From UBA946 sp031550725 (GTDB taxonomy: Bacteria; Bacillota; Clostridia; Oscillospirales; Ruminococcaceae), in contig JAVBOH010000008.1 in assembly GCA_031550725.1 (NCBI GenBank), positions 186,001-250,000 on the forward strand: DNA of 64,000 nucleotides, given 5' to 3'. The notes beneath the pieces are model-generated. The model made no database searches and was not told where the DNA came from. It worked only from the letters and a program-made list of their open reading frames with translations. This document shows positions 44,614-54,459 of the stretch, piece by piece. Position 1 is the first letter of the stretch, and every line of letters starts with the position of its first letter. The position numbers were made by a program, and so were the translations under genes.

Positions 44614-45354
44614 TTAAATTGGATAATCATCCGCAATTTCTCTGCACAAATCAGGCTTATTAGTAATAATGGCATTAACCATTCCGCACTCACAAAGCTC
44701 TCTCATAATCTTACCGCTGTTCACAGTCCACACATTTATATCAAGCCCAAGCATTTGACATTTTTCATATAAATTTGGGTATTGCAGTTCCTTTAAAGAT
44801 GGATGAACAGCATTAACACCATGTTTATGAGCATACTCTGGAACATCAATAAAACCATTACTATACAGAAATGCAGTTTTAGCATCAGGACACAACTCAC
44901 GTACTTTCATCACCGAATAATGATTAAATGATGAATACAAAATCCTGTCACTCATTCCATATATTTCAGCACATTCAATACAAGCCTTTTCGATACCCTC
45001 ATAAAAAATCACACCTGTTTTAAGTTCAACGTTTATAGTTAAATTCGTAGGTGAAATCAGCTTGAATACTTCTTCTAAAGTTGGAATTTTAGCATTTATA
45101 TATTCAGGATGAGTCTTATTGAAATCAAATTCTTTCAATTCATCCAAAGTATAATCCATTATCATACCTTTGCCATTGCTCACACGGTTAATCGTTTCAT
45201 CATGGCATATAACAAGCTTTTTGTCCTTAGTAAACTGAACATCAAGTTCAATGCCATCAGCTTTCATTTCCACAGCAAGCTTAAATGCCTCAAGTGTATT
45301 TTCAGGAGCATATTCTGATGCACCACGATGCGCCCATACTTTAGTTCTTGCCAT
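44614..45354 (-). CDS. Glycerophosphodiester phosphodiesterase
   Basis: 246 residues, complete single-domain GDPD: WAHRGASEYAPENT with the catalytic His, ADGIELDVQ with metal-binding Glu/Asp, VICHDETINR with the second His, and NVWTVN near the end. It hydrolyses glycerophosphodiesters to glycerol-3-phosphate plus alcohol and may recycle polymer or lipid head groups to feed the TagD-like enzyme. There is no signal peptide, so it acts in the cytoplasm. Confidence 0.93.
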   Translation of the reverse strand: MARTKVWAHRGASEYAPENTLEAFKLAVEMKADGIELDVQFTKDKKLVICHDETINRVSNGKGMIMDYTLDELKEFDFNKTHPEYINAKIPTLEEVFKLISPTNLTINVELKTGVIFYEGIEKACIECAEIYGMSDRILYSSFNHYSVMKVRELCPDAKTAFLYSNGFIDVPEYAHKHGVNAVHPSLKELQYPNLYEKCQMLGLDINVWTVNSGKIMRELCECGMVNAIITNKPDLCREIADDYPI

Positions 45355-45366
45355 GTGTAATCATAA

Positions 45367-46299
45367 TCACCTTTCGGATAGGAATTTATCAATAACATCA
45401 GAAATTGATAATGATATATCTATCAATCCCAAATTACTATTGTTAATCAAATATAAAAACTCCAAAAGTTCATATCTAAGTCCATCACCAAGATATTCTG
45501 ACTCAATAGTATAATTCCTGCTTAAATCTTCAAAACAAACCTCAAACGAAGTAGTTTTCCACCAAGGAGCATGAACTTTTATATAACCCTTAGACCCTGA
45601 AACAATCATCTGTCCTTCTGATTTCACACCAAGACCGGTTTTAGAAGTCGCAAATGCATTATCATATTTTAGATAAACCTTACTATACAAATCGACACCA
45701 TTGTCAGCATTAATGCTTTCAATTCGAATATCAGTATAATCTATACCAAGGATACTAAAAATTCCATAAAGAGTATAGCTGCCAAGTTCGGTAAGACTGC
45801 CGCCATATTTTGTATCAGACAATTCCCTTAACGATGTATCATCAGTAAGCTTAGTAAAGCATGCTTCAACATCCCTAACTTCACCAATAACACCGCTCTG
45901 TATAACTTCAAGAAGTTTCTTAAAACCAGGGCAATATGCAGTTTTTATACCCTCCATGAGAACACATTTTTGTTTATCAGCCAGTTCAAAAAGCTCGGTT
46001 GCATGATTTTTTGAAAGCACCATTGGCTTTTCACACAAAACATTTATATTATGCAAAAGTGCTGATTTTATATAATCATAATGAGTTTGATGCGGAGATG
46101 CAATATATACCGAATCAATATGCTGCCAAAACAATTCTAAATCATCAGTATAGAAATCAATATTATGATTTTCTGCAAACACTTTTGCGCTTTTTAATTT
46201 AGGATTATATACAGCAGCAACCTCAATATCTGTGACAAACTTAGATTCGGGAATAAAACGATTTGAAATCCTGCCAGTACCTATAATTCCAATTTTCAT
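45367..46299 (-). CDS. Gfo/Idh/MocA family oxidoreductase
   Basis: 310 residues: N-terminal NAD(P) site KIGIIGTGRISNRFI and the family's EKPM motif (about residue 90-95, Lys catalytic), followed by an alpha/beta substrate domain with GGSLTELGSYTLYGI. It oxidises or epimerises a sugar, inositol or related polyol. Here it would supply a component of the surface polymer. Confidence 0.88.
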   Translation of the reverse strand: MKIGIIGTGRISNRFIPESKFVTDIEVAAVYNPKLKSAKVFAENHNIDFYTDDLELFWQHIDSVYIASPHQTHYDYIKSALLHNINVLCEKPMVLSKNHATELFELADKQKCVLMEGIKTAYCPGFKKLLEVIQSGVIGEVRDVEACFTKLTDDTSLRELSDTKYGGSLTELGSYTLYGIFSILGIDYTDIRIESINADNGVDLYSKVYLKYDNAFATSKTGLGVKSEGQMIVSGSKGYIKVHAPWWKTTSFEVCFEDLSRNYTIESEYLGDGLRYELLEFLYLINNSNLGLIDISLSISDVIDKFLSER

Positions 46300-46323
46300 A
46301 TATAAAACCTATACCCTTATAGA

Positions 46324-47055
46324 TTAATTAGCATTTATTTCAGATAACACATCAGTAATATTTCCAGCCAAATACTCCAAAATTCTTTCATAATCATCGA
46401 AATAATCAATCTCCGACCAAAAGAATCCCTTAACATCAATGGTGTGAATATCACGTTTATCTGTCATAGAATAAAGAGTGTTTTCCCACCAGTTCATATG
46501 TTGCTGACTATAAATAAGCTTATCTAAGCGTTTACAAAATACAGGTGTGAATGTTTTTTTAAGCTTAACTATGCCTACATATTCACAATTACGCTGCTCT
46601 CTCGGCAAATCCTTACCATACTGTTTTATACAACCATTGACTGTATGAAAGAAGTAATCTCCAACCTCAACACGACCAGTATCCATTGCTATTACAGCTT
46701 CATGATCATCATTCAATATCTTATTTAATATATCCTTTGAAAAGAAAACGTCAGCATTTAAAATAAGCATATCATCATTTATTTGCTCTCTTGCAAACCA
46801 TAAACTTGCTATGCTGTTTGTTACATCATAAAATGGATTAATATAGAAGGTAACAGGTAACCCATCAAGTGCAGCTATAATTTTATCCTGCTGATAACCG
46901 ATACAGACATTAACCTCCATGCCCTCATCAAGCAGCATTTGAACAGTATGCCTAATTAAAGGTACTCCATTAACAGGAAGAGTACTTTTAGGAACATTTT
47001 TTACCATTCGGGAAATTCTTGTTCCTTTTCCTGCCGCAAGCAATATGGCTTTCAA
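46324..47055 (-). CDS. LicC-like NTP:phospho-alcohol nucleotidyltransferase
   Basis: I favour the TTG at 47055 (8 bases after GGAG) over the GTG at 47064, giving 243 residues. The motifs are ILLAAGKGTRI, VPKSTLPVNG, SIASLWFAREQI and ILNADVFF. This matches LicC/CTP:phosphocholine cytidylyltransferases rather than hexose-1-P enzymes. It would activate phosphocholine (or an analogue) for the LicD proteins. No LicA/LicB gene is seen. Confidence 0.82.
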   Translation of the reverse strand: MKAILLAAGKGTRISRMVKNVPKSTLPVNGVPLIRHTVQMLLDEGMEVNVCIGYQQDKIIAALDGLPVTFYINPFYDVTNSIASLWFAREQINDDMLILNADVFFSKDILNKILNDDHEAVIAMDTGRVEVGDYFFHTVNGCIKQYGKDLPREQRNCEYVGIVKLKKTFTPVFCKRLDKLIYSQQHMNWWENTLYSMTDKRDIHTIDVKGFFWSEIDYFDDYERILEYLAGNITDVLSEINAN

Positions 47056-47086
47056 TTTTACCACTCCAATAATCTAAATTGTAAAT

Positions 47087-49114
47087 TTAAAAATAATTTT
47101 CCATTATAAAATTATAAGTACACTGTGGAACTATTTCTTTTATCATATCAATATTCTTTTCTTTAATAAGTTTCCTTACAGTTGACGCACTTATTGGTTG
47201 ATCATTAAAGCTTCTTCTAGGTATTTCAATTAACTTAATCCCATATTGAGGAAGTATTTCTTTCATATTAATATTATATTGATTTGTTACATTACAATTT
47301 GGTTCTTCGCCAACAAATCTTTGTTTAATGTTTAAAGTTGGAGCTATGTAATTTGCAAAAATTTCAATATCCATAGTAGGATCTATTGCAACTCCATTTA
47401 AAGCATCTTTATCAAAATAATCTTCAAAAGTTAATGATGAAATAATAAATTTTCCACTCGATATAACCGTTATATTTTTAATATGCTTAGTCCCCTCTTT
47501 TACTAACATAAGTCTATCTGTAAATTTAAAGAACGATTTATCTTCTTCGACGACAAATAAAAACAAATGATCAACTTGTTTTGCAGAATATTCAATTAAA
47601 TATGCATGTCCATTTGTAAAGGGATTGCAATTTAAAACTATTGCACCAATGTTTTTATCGTTAACTTTATGTGCCGAGATATTATTTAAATATTCACTCA
47701 GTCCCAAATTCATCCATTCTGTATATTTTTTCGAGTGTTGCCTATTTTTTATATATTCAGATCCGTCTTTGATCACTAACCCTTTTTTATCGTTGTTTCT
47801 TAATGTTTTAACAATTTCTTTAGCTACTATGTCATTACCGATATAGTTTAAATGATGATCGTCCCAAAAAACTTCACCAAAATTATGTGGTCGATTAAAC
47901 AAGTATGATAAAGAAGTTATATTCCTAAATATATTGATAAAATAACCATAAACAATTACTATATCACCTTTTTTTATTTCATCTAAAACGTCATTTAAAC
48001 TTATTTTACCACCGATAACTCCACAATTCACCACTAAAAAATCATTTGTTTCATAATTAAGATATTTTTGTATTAAACTTGGAACTGTATTTTTATCTTC
48101 ACAACCCCTACCATATGCAACACTATCACCAAGTACATATATTTTATATTTATAATCATTATTCTGAAATTTCGTATATCGTTTATTATTTATAACATTT
48201 AAATATTTACCATTATAATTAGGCAAGTAGTAATCATTATTTATTACTAAGAGCGAATTGCCTTTAATAACTTCATTAATATAAATATTTTTTTCATCTT
48301 GATTTAAATCTTTAATAGGACATAAAATGTCATAGTTCTTACTTTGGTTAATATAATTGTTTATTTCTTTTTCCGAAGGTTTTGTTATTTCATTAATTCT
48401 AGGAGCAGAAAATAAATATAAACTGTTCGATAAAGCAGATATCTTTTCTAATTTTAATGCAATTTCAATTATTTCAAAAAAGTGATTTAAGTTAATTATA
48501 TTGAAATAAAACATCTTGTATCTAAGATTTGATAAATTACTAACAACAATCAAATCCATATCGGTTTTATTCTCATCAAGCAAAAAATCATCAGAACTTT
48601 TATATATTTTACAATTAATATATTTATTAAGATATTCACTTAATAAAATAAGAACTTCATTATCACCAATAATATTTATTGTCTGGATATTTAACCATTT
48701 AAAAAATATTTTTAGATCTTCATCACGATCCCTTAATTTTATAATTTTATCATAAATATCTAAATTAATAGAATTCAAATGTCTTTTATATACACTGACA
48801 AGTTTTTGGTTAATTACTTCAGGCACCTCATTAATATTAGGATACTTAGCGAAGATTTCATCTATCAGCTTTATTTCATCTATTTCTGATTGAAATTTAA
48901 TAAAATTAATGTTTACAAGCTCCATCAAGCAAGTAGCTTTATGTATTTTTCTTAAAAAATCGCCAATTGAAATTATACCAATCAAATTTGCACAATCGTC
49001 TTCAATGTATATTGTTGATTTAATATTATTTCTTAAAAAATATTTACCAATATTTGACAAACTATCATTAATATTGAAAATTTGATTTTTTATATCATTC
49101 AATTCAAATCTCAT
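47087..49114 (-). CDS. Fusion: CBS-like, SGNH-like and citrate lyase ligase (CitC)-like nucleotidyltransferase
   Basis: 675 residues after AGGAG. Residues 1-60 are CBS-like (IYIEDDCANLIGIISIGDFL). A degenerate region, about 150-230, is of unknown fold. An SGNH-like segment begins at about 325 (YVLGDSVAYGRG) and ends in FWDDHHLNYIGN with the usual D-x-x-H. From about 485 lies a CitC-type adenylyltransferase (GAIVLNCNPFTNGH, VVEEDKSFF, PISASTVR). The ligase acts in citrate lyase activation in other bacteria, but here probably activates an acyl or alcohol group, while the SGNH part removes or transfers it. A remnant of a paralogous C-terminus lies at 25242-25576. Confidence 0.72.
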   Translation of the reverse strand: MRFELNDIKNQIFNINDSLSNIGKYFLRNNIKSTIYIEDDCANLIGIISIGDFLRKIHKATCLMELVNINFIKFQSEIDEIKLIDEIFAKYPNINEVPEVINQKLVSVYKRHLNSINLDIYDKIIKLRDRDEDLKIFFKWLNIQTINIIGDNEVLILLSEYLNKYINCKIYKSSDDFLLDENKTDMDLIVVSNLSNLRYKMFYFNIINLNHFFEIIEIALKLEKISALSNSLYLFSAPRINEITKPSEKEINNYINQSKNYDILCPIKDLNQDEKNIYINEVIKGNSLLVINNDYYLPNYNGKYLNVINNKRYTKFQNNDYKYKIYVLGDSVAYGRGCEDKNTVPSLIQKYLNYETNDFLVVNCGVIGGKISLNDVLDEIKKGDIVIVYGYFINIFRNITSLSYLFNRPHNFGEVFWDDHHLNYIGNDIVAKEIVKTLRNNDKKGLVIKDGSEYIKNRQHSKKYTEWMNLGLSEYLNNISAHKVNDKNIGAIVLNCNPFTNGHAYLIEYSAKQVDHLFLFVVEEDKSFFKFTDRLMLVKEGTKHIKNITVISSGKFIISSLTFEDYFDKDALNGVAIDPTMDIEIFANYIAPTLNIKQRFVGEEPNCNVTNQYNINMKEILPQYGIKLIEIPRRSFNDQPISASTVRKLIKEKNIDMIKEIVPQCTYNFIMENYF

Positions 49115-49121
49115 ATAATAA

Positions 49122-50447
49122 CTACTCCTGTTTTACTTTAATATATCTATTTTCTCCCGAACCAAACCTAACAATATCAATACTTTTTTGCTTAGTATCA
49201 ACTACAAAAGTGTCCCACAACTCCTGTGAAATCGTATCAATAGCTCTTTTTTCAGTATATGATCCATCAGGCTTTTTATTGGTAAAATACTCAAGCTTTG
49301 AACATCCTATTGAAATAACAGGAAATCCATACCCATTGAATATTAAATCCGCATGAGTATGCCCATGAATATAACCTAAAAGCCGACCATCTTTATTAAA
49401 TCTCTTTAAAACTCTAACCAATTTTTCTTGATTGCGAATTCTTTTACTCCAGTAATCAAGCTTTGTATGCGGAGGAATATGTGAAAACACAAGCACGCAA
49501 AAATCTTTTGGAGTATTATTAAGAACATCTTCAAGCCACACAATTTCCTTATTCGTAAAACCATATCGATTTACCTTAGAAACATCAAACGAATGCAGAA
49601 AAACACATCTTAGTTTATGACTATCAAAATCCTTGTAATACCAAGGCGTATTATCCTCACGAACAGCATCATCTATATGTGAAAGATAAACATCACATTG
49701 CTCATGTATAGTCATACGCTCTGGATTTTTCTTAAAATAATTTGTATCGTGATTTCCAATTGTAACATACACAGGTACATTATTTCTTTGTAAATCTTGT
49801 ATAGCCTGTCCCGCAACTTCTGAAGTTAACTTCTTTGAAGTCATACCATCAGTGAAATCACCAAGATGTATAATGGCATCAAAACTCGCTTTTTCGTGTA
49901 CCCTTTTTATGTTTTGAACAGTATCATCCCATGTTCCGCATACGGAAATATGCGTATCAGTAAGCACACAAAATTTAAGTGTGGAATTTGAACTGACCGT
50001 ATTAATTTCAAGTGCAGTCTTTTCGATTTCGTCATCAAAAACATGATTATATTTTTTTTCAAACGGAACAGTATCTACATGAATAAGCTCGTTAACTCTG
50101 TCTTCTTCATCCAAAGTAAAATCCTTGCCATCAGCACGCTTTAAGCAAATTCTGAAAACACATTCATCCTCAAAAACATAATCATCCTGACGGTAAGTTG
50201 TACCACTCAAATCATTGTTATATGTAACAGCAAATCCACCATCAGCATACGCATATGTATAGATAAGCTTGTCATCACTTTTAAGCGAATATGTAGCAAC
50301 ATTGAAAAAGTAATTGATATCAAGCAGTTTAATAACACTTCCGCTTTTAGCATAGTAAAATTTTTCGGAAGACATCCTGTCCGGCTGATTACGCCCAAAC
50401 ATTCCTGTTGTTGCATAAATCGTAGTTCCGGCAATCACTTCAATCAT
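49122..50447 (-). CDS. Metallophosphoesterase with N-terminal beta domain
   Basis: 441 residues from the ATG at 50447, which overlaps the previous stop (ATGA) and follows GGAG. Residues 1-140 form a beta-rich domain of unknown role. Residues 145-430 form a calcineurin-like phosphoesterase: VLTDTHI, IIHLGDFTDG, TIGNHDT and IHGHTHAD are the metal-binding blocks. It may cleave a phosphodiester in the polymer pathway. There is no signal peptide. Confidence 0.83.
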   Translation of the reverse strand: MIEVIAGTTIYATTGMFGRNQPDRMSSEKFYYAKSGSVIKLLDINYFFNVATYSLKSDDKLIYTYAYADGGFAVTYNNDLSGTTYRQDDYVFEDECVFRICLKRADGKDFTLDEEDRVNELIHVDTVPFEKKYNHVFDDEIEKTALEINTVSSNSTLKFCVLTDTHISVCGTWDDTVQNIKRVHEKASFDAIIHLGDFTDGMTSKKLTSEVAGQAIQDLQRNNVPVYVTIGNHDTNYFKKNPERMTIHEQCDVYLSHIDDAVREDNTPWYYKDFDSHKLRCVFLHSFDVSKVNRYGFTNKEIVWLEDVLNNTPKDFCVLVFSHIPPHTKLDYWSKRIRNQEKLVRVLKRFNKDGRLLGYIHGHTHADLIFNGYGFPVISIGCSKLEYFTNKKPDGSYTEKRAIDTISQELWDTFVVDTKQKSIDIVRFGSGENRYIKVKQE

Positions 50448-53047
50448 TTCTGTTTTCTCCATACACAGCCTGAAATATATTCATGTATTTTCTCACCACA
50501 GGTACCATCCAAATTATAGATTTTATCGGTGTAATAGTCCTTCTGAGCTTCTATATCATGCATATTTCCATCAGCAACATAATAAATAAAATCGCTTAAG
50601 GTCCTTTGCGAATGCATTTCATTACAGCCATACTGATGCCCAACCGCTAATTCTTCAAATTCAATTGGACGTTTAATTTTTTGTGCATTTTCAGGAGTTA
50701 ATCTGCATGGAATTACTTCAGCAATATCAGTTTTAACATCAATTTTAATTAACTCATGATTATGCGGAGAAAATGCAATTATATAAGTTTTATCAATTTT
50801 TTTGGCAAAGATATAATTAGTAATATTATTATAATATTTATCTTTCCAATCACATTCGGTGTAAGGCAAATCAAGCTTCAATTCGCTAATAATATCTGTT
50901 TCAGTATCAATTTTAAGTATCATATTTGCAGTTGCTGGGAATATATAAGTGAATTTTCCACAGCTAACAGTTGATATAAATGCTGCAATATCTTCAACCT
51001 TTTTATAAGAAACTCTTGGATTAACCTTAATCTGAAATCCATCAGGAAAATCTTTATAAGTGACCACTTTTTCGGTTTTGGGATTCCACTTAACGATATA
51101 TGGGTCTAATCCGTTGGTAAATGGTATCAGCCAATAGTTATTTCCATCAAACGCCATATGTCGATATCCGTTTTCTTTAGTACCAACAGTATGAATAATT
51201 GATTTTTCTGTATCCATATTAAATTCTAAGACTTTATTTTTATTTACCGATGCAAGAAACAATCTATTATCCTGCACATCAACACCAAAATGAAATAACA
51301 AACCATTTGGATGCTCATTATATTTACTTAATGCTGTAATAGCATCAGTATAATACTTTAACTCATGAGTTGTTAGATCAAGTCTTACTATCGCAGAATA
51401 TGCAGACGGTATAAAATATAAATAATTCTTATATTTAATAACACGAATAAAGTTATTCTTGATTAATGGTTCACTAAAATCGATAAATTCAAATGTTTTG
51501 GCTACCCCATTAAATATACATATTCTGTCACTATTTAATGGGGCTAAATATATATTATCTTCAACTTTAATTAAATCGCTATATTGTCTATCCATACTGG
51601 ATTGGATTGGCATACTAACAGCTTCTTTAACAATACCAGTTGAAAAGTTCATTCTGCATAGTGCATTTTGTTGAGGGCTTACAAACCATAAGTCGTTGTC
51701 CTCAACAAAACAAGTATTAAAAGCAACTATTAACTTTTCATCTTCAGTAGGGTTTTGAGTTATTCTCATATTTGTTGCAAAAATCGGTTTTCCTGTAATT
51801 CCAAATAAGCTTACTACCGACGAGGATACCTCGCCAACATATCCGTCACAAATCGCAACGCTTTCATTTATATCAGGAGTAGTATCAAAAATACCAATTT
51901 TGTTATCCTTAAAATGCTTTGTGATACCCTCATACATTCTCCACATATCAGGACGCATTGATTTTAATGTTGATTCAATCAGCGGATGCGGACGCCATAA
52001 CAAAACCACATCATCCCTGCCAATAAATGCATTAAGCACACATATCATTTTCTTTATTGCCATCTCGTTATAGGAAAGTAAACCAGTAAGGCTTACATTA
52101 TACATAATAACCTTTTTATCACCGATGATGTTTTTCCATTCACTAGGAATCTTTTTATTCTGACAGCATTTTATAGTCTTATCAGCCTTAGGAGAACCAA
52201 GTGCAATAAGCTTATCATTGCTTACATTTTCACTCAGCTGTTCCACAACAGCATCATTCTGAACAATGATTTTATCTGAATGCTGATAAGCAGATAACAA
52301 TAAATGAGAATCAGCAAACTTATACCCAGTATAAAAATATGGAACATATACCAGCATATCTGTATGTTTTTTTAACTCATGAGAAAAATATTTTGGGTCA
52401 ACAGAAGTAACAAAATTATATTCATCATATGGATTATGAATATAAATAACATCGGGTTTTCTTATTGCAGCATCATAATTCTCATAATGCAGAATATCTA
52501 TATATTCAGGAAAATCATTTCCCTCATAATACTTTTTGCTGAATGTCCCATCGGGATTTTTATCAAAATACGGTATTGGTACAACATATGCATCACATCT
52601 TGTATCTTCTTTTGCTGATAAATATATTGTTTCAAGGCAGTCCCACATACTAGCTTTATATGGCATAAAAACCACTTCAAGCTTTACTTCTGTTTCAACA
52701 GAAAGCTTGTTTTGAGTAAGCTTTATTTGCTTATTTATATCGTTTGTAACATCTGAAACAGATTGTTCGGATAAAACGGCATCGTACAAAAATTCAAGCA
52801 TCGCTTTAAGCAATGTTAACTCATCAGAATATTCAGCAAAATGCATTGCAGACAAGCCTGATCGCATAGCATTTTCTATTGAATTTGCAGCAGCATAGCA
52901 ATCCATAAGCATATTTTCAGCTGCATCTTTATTATTGTTATCAACAAACTTCACGCCATCCGATATAGTTTGAAGCAATTCTATAAGTTGTTTTTGTACA
53001 AATACCCTCATAATTTTATTCCGTTCATTTTTATTATTAAATTTCAT
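50444..53047 (-). CDS. Glycosyl/glycerophosphotransferase-like GT-B domain fused to a beta-propeller-like domain
   Basis: 867 residues, the first gene of the operon. A helical region (1-110) is followed by a GT-B-like part: VVFMPYKASMWDCLETIYL, IYIHNPYDEYN, VVLLWRPHPLIEST and DGYVGEVSSSVVSLFG. It resembles CDP-glycerol glycerophosphotransferases. From about residue 440 several repeats of 45-50 residues alternate short beta strands with 'NxLYFIP', 'NNYWLIPF' and 'GKFTYIFPAT'-like turns, as in propellers. The start is uncertain; the first ATG lacks a ribosome site and one 12 codons in has only a weak one. The fusion suggests a transferase tethered to its polymer. Confidence 0.68.
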   Translation of the reverse strand: MKFNNKNERNKIMRVFVQKQLIELLQTISDGVKFVDNNNKDAAENMLMDCYAAANSIENAMRSGLSAMHFAEYSDELTLLKAMLEFLYDAVLSEQSVSDVTNDINKQIKLTQNKLSVETEVKLEVVFMPYKASMWDCLETIYLSAKEDTRCDAYVVPIPYFDKNPDGTFSKKYYEGNDFPEYIDILHYENYDAAIRKPDVIYIHNPYDEYNFVTSVDPKYFSHELKKHTDMLVYVPYFYTGYKFADSHLLLSAYQHSDKIIVQNDAVVEQLSENVSNDKLIALGSPKADKTIKCCQNKKIPSEWKNIIGDKKVIMYNVSLTGLLSYNEMAIKKMICVLNAFIGRDDVVLLWRPHPLIESTLKSMRPDMWRMYEGITKHFKDNKIGIFDTTPDINESVAICDGYVGEVSSSVVSLFGITGKPIFATNMRITQNPTEDEKLIVAFNTCFVEDNDLWFVSPQQNALCRMNFSTGIVKEAVSMPIQSSMDRQYSDLIKVEDNIYLAPLNSDRICIFNGVAKTFEFIDFSEPLIKNNFIRVIKYKNYLYFIPSAYSAIVRLDLTTHELKYYTDAITALSKYNEHPNGLLFHFGVDVQDNRLFLASVNKNKVLEFNMDTEKSIIHTVGTKENGYRHMAFDGNNYWLIPFTNGLDPYIVKWNPKTEKVVTYKDFPDGFQIKVNPRVSYKKVEDIAAFISTVSCGKFTYIFPATANMILKIDTETDIISELKLDLPYTECDWKDKYYNNITNYIFAKKIDKTYIIAFSPHNHELIKIDVKTDIAEVIPCRLTPENAQKIKRPIEFEELAVGHQYGCNEMHSQRTLSDFIYYVADGNMHDIEAQKDYYTDKIYNLDGTCGEKIHEYISGCVWRKQK

Positions 53048-53188
53048 TTCATGCAGATAATCACAATACTTAAATAAAACAAACCCTTATATTTATATAA
53101 AATCTATACAAATTTGCAACAAATCTCATATCCAATATTATACCAAAAATACAGAAAAAAGTCAACATAAGAATTGACGTTAAACAAT

Positions 53189-53218
53189 TTTATATAAATT
53201 AGTGTCACAAAATGTCAA
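53189..53218 (-). promoter_or_regulatory. Probable promoter of the polysaccharide operon
   Basis: Leftward TTGACA (53218-53213), an 18-base spacer and TATAAA (53194-53189). Transcription would start near 53182, giving a leader of about 135 bases before the GT gene. Confidence 0.6.
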
Positions 53219-53623
53219 TGCTTATTTTGACACGAAAACATTTTAAAATCACCAAATATGAAATAGTAAAATCCATATTTATATGTCATACTAAATATAT
53301 ATCGGCAAAAGTTCATTTTTCTTTAGAGCATTCAATTGAATATCTGACATTATCATTTAATTAATACACTTTTATATGCTTTATTAACGCCATTTAACAA
53401 TCGTATGCCTAATATCTAAAAACGCATAACTAAAATATCACATAATCATTCATAAAGCTTAATAAATAGAATTTCAATTAATATAAATGATAATGGATAA
53501 TAATGCATATATTAAAAGTTATAAACAAATATGTAAACGTATACATTAAAATATACGCTTATATTTGTGAATAATTTACATTTTCATCATCCATTAATTG
53601 TATATAAATAAAGTAAATTAATG

Positions 53624-53652
53624 TTGACATATGTAGAAATATATGTTAATAT
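53624..53652 (+). promoter_or_regulatory. Probable promoter of the toxin island
   Basis: TTGACA (53624-53629), a 17-base spacer and TAATAT (53647-53652), about 150 bases before the SLATT gene. Confidence 0.55.
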
Positions 53653-53801
53653 GTATTTGAAATCATTACCGCTTTAATAACAGAATTGTTAAAAGGCTGA
53701 ACACGCATATAGGATTATTACAGCTGAATTGATAATTAAAGTATTAACCATAAGATAAATTAATATTTTACTTTAAGCAAAAAATGGGAGGTTTTATATT
53801 G

Positions 53802-54308
53802 ATGAATAAAAACAATGCAAATGAAATTGAATATGCGCGTGATTTAATTTTAAGTATTGAAGATGAGATACTGCGTAAGCGTGTAGAAAACTCACTTTTG
53901 TGGTTCATAAATAAGGCCAAATCGTCAAAGTTCTTTTTTTATCTTTTAAGTGTTATGGGTATTGTATTCGGTGCTGTTGTTCCTGTTATAAACAGTTTTG
54001 AAATCGATAATAGCATAATGCGGCCATTAATTTCAATTATAGCTGTTTTAGGAAGTATCTCAATTGGTATTTGTACACTTTTCAATTTTAAAGAAACATG
54101 GATACGAAACCGTTCATCTGCTGAATCTTTAAAAAATGAATGTTTTGATTTTGTTAGCAAATCAGGAAAATATTCTGGTATTAATGATGCAAAATCTAAA
54201 AAGAGATTCATTGATAATTTGAATATCATTTTATCAGATGAGGGTAAAAAATGGAGCGAGTCACATAAGGATGAAACTGAAAAAGAGGCAGAAAACAAAA
54301 AGCAATAG
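53802..54308 (+). CDS. Two-TM SLATT/DUF4231-like protein
   Basis: 168 residues from the ATG at 53802; GGAGG is 10 bases upstream. A helical lead (1-40) is followed by two membrane segments (about 44-64 and 74-95), then the cytoplasmic motif ETWIRNRSSAESLKNECF and K-S-G-K-Y, which match SLATT domains (W, R and Y positions). SLATT proteins are predicted membrane effectors of nucleotide-sensing defence systems, but no cyclase or SLOG partner is present. As first gene of the toxin island and just before an endolysin-like peptidase, it could instead act like a holin. Both are inference. Confidence 0.68.
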   Translation: MNKNNANEIEYARDLILSIEDEILRKRVENSLLWFINKAKSSKFFFYLLSVMGIVFGAVVPVINSFEIDNSIMRPLISIIAVLGSISIGICTLFNFKETWIRNRSSAESLKNECFDFVSKSGKYSGINDAKSKKRFIDNLNIILSDEGKKWSESHKDETEKEAENKKQ

Positions 54309-54309
54309 A

Positions 54310-54459
54310 TTGGTTGACGGTATACAATTGGAAATATTTTCATATCCAAACACGGTTTTGGAATTAATTAAAACTAAGCAATTATTACAAGAGATTAATA
54401 TTAATCAACTAAATAAAACGCCGAACATGAAAAAGGAGTGTATATTATATGGTTACTAA
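54310..54459 (+). CDS. Possible small protein overlapping the M15 peptidase start
   Basis: A TTG-initiated frame of 49 codons between the SLATT and peptidase genes, with a sensible helical sequence (SYPNTVLELIKTKQLLQEIN) but no ribosome site. It ends inside the next gene. It could equally be read as the tail of a longer frame overlapping the SLATT gene, or be chance. Confidence 0.25.
   Translation: MVDGIQLEIFSYPNTVLELIKTKQLLQEININQLNKTPNMKKECILYGY

Larger units (their letters stand above)
53048..53801. other. AT-rich divergent intergenic region
   Basis: This 754-base gap separates the leftward polymer operon and the rightward toxin island. It is over 75% A+T by eye and contains no coding frame of note. 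It holds a leftward and a rightward promoter (separate entries) and otherwise no strong hairpin. The extreme AT content would suit binding by a silencing protein. Confidence 0.6.

Noticed and set aside
47087..49114. Citrate lyase operon
   Set aside because: No citD, citE or citF genes are present; only a CitC-like domain within a larger fusion.
53174..53198. Rightward promoter TTGACG with TATAAA
   Set aside because: The spacer is only 13 bases; the leftward pair overlapping it has proper spacing.
53802..54308. SLATT protein as part of a CBASS-like defence system
   Set aside because: There is no cyclase, SLOG, SAVED or other sensor gene beside it; the neighbours are toxin and peptidase genes.
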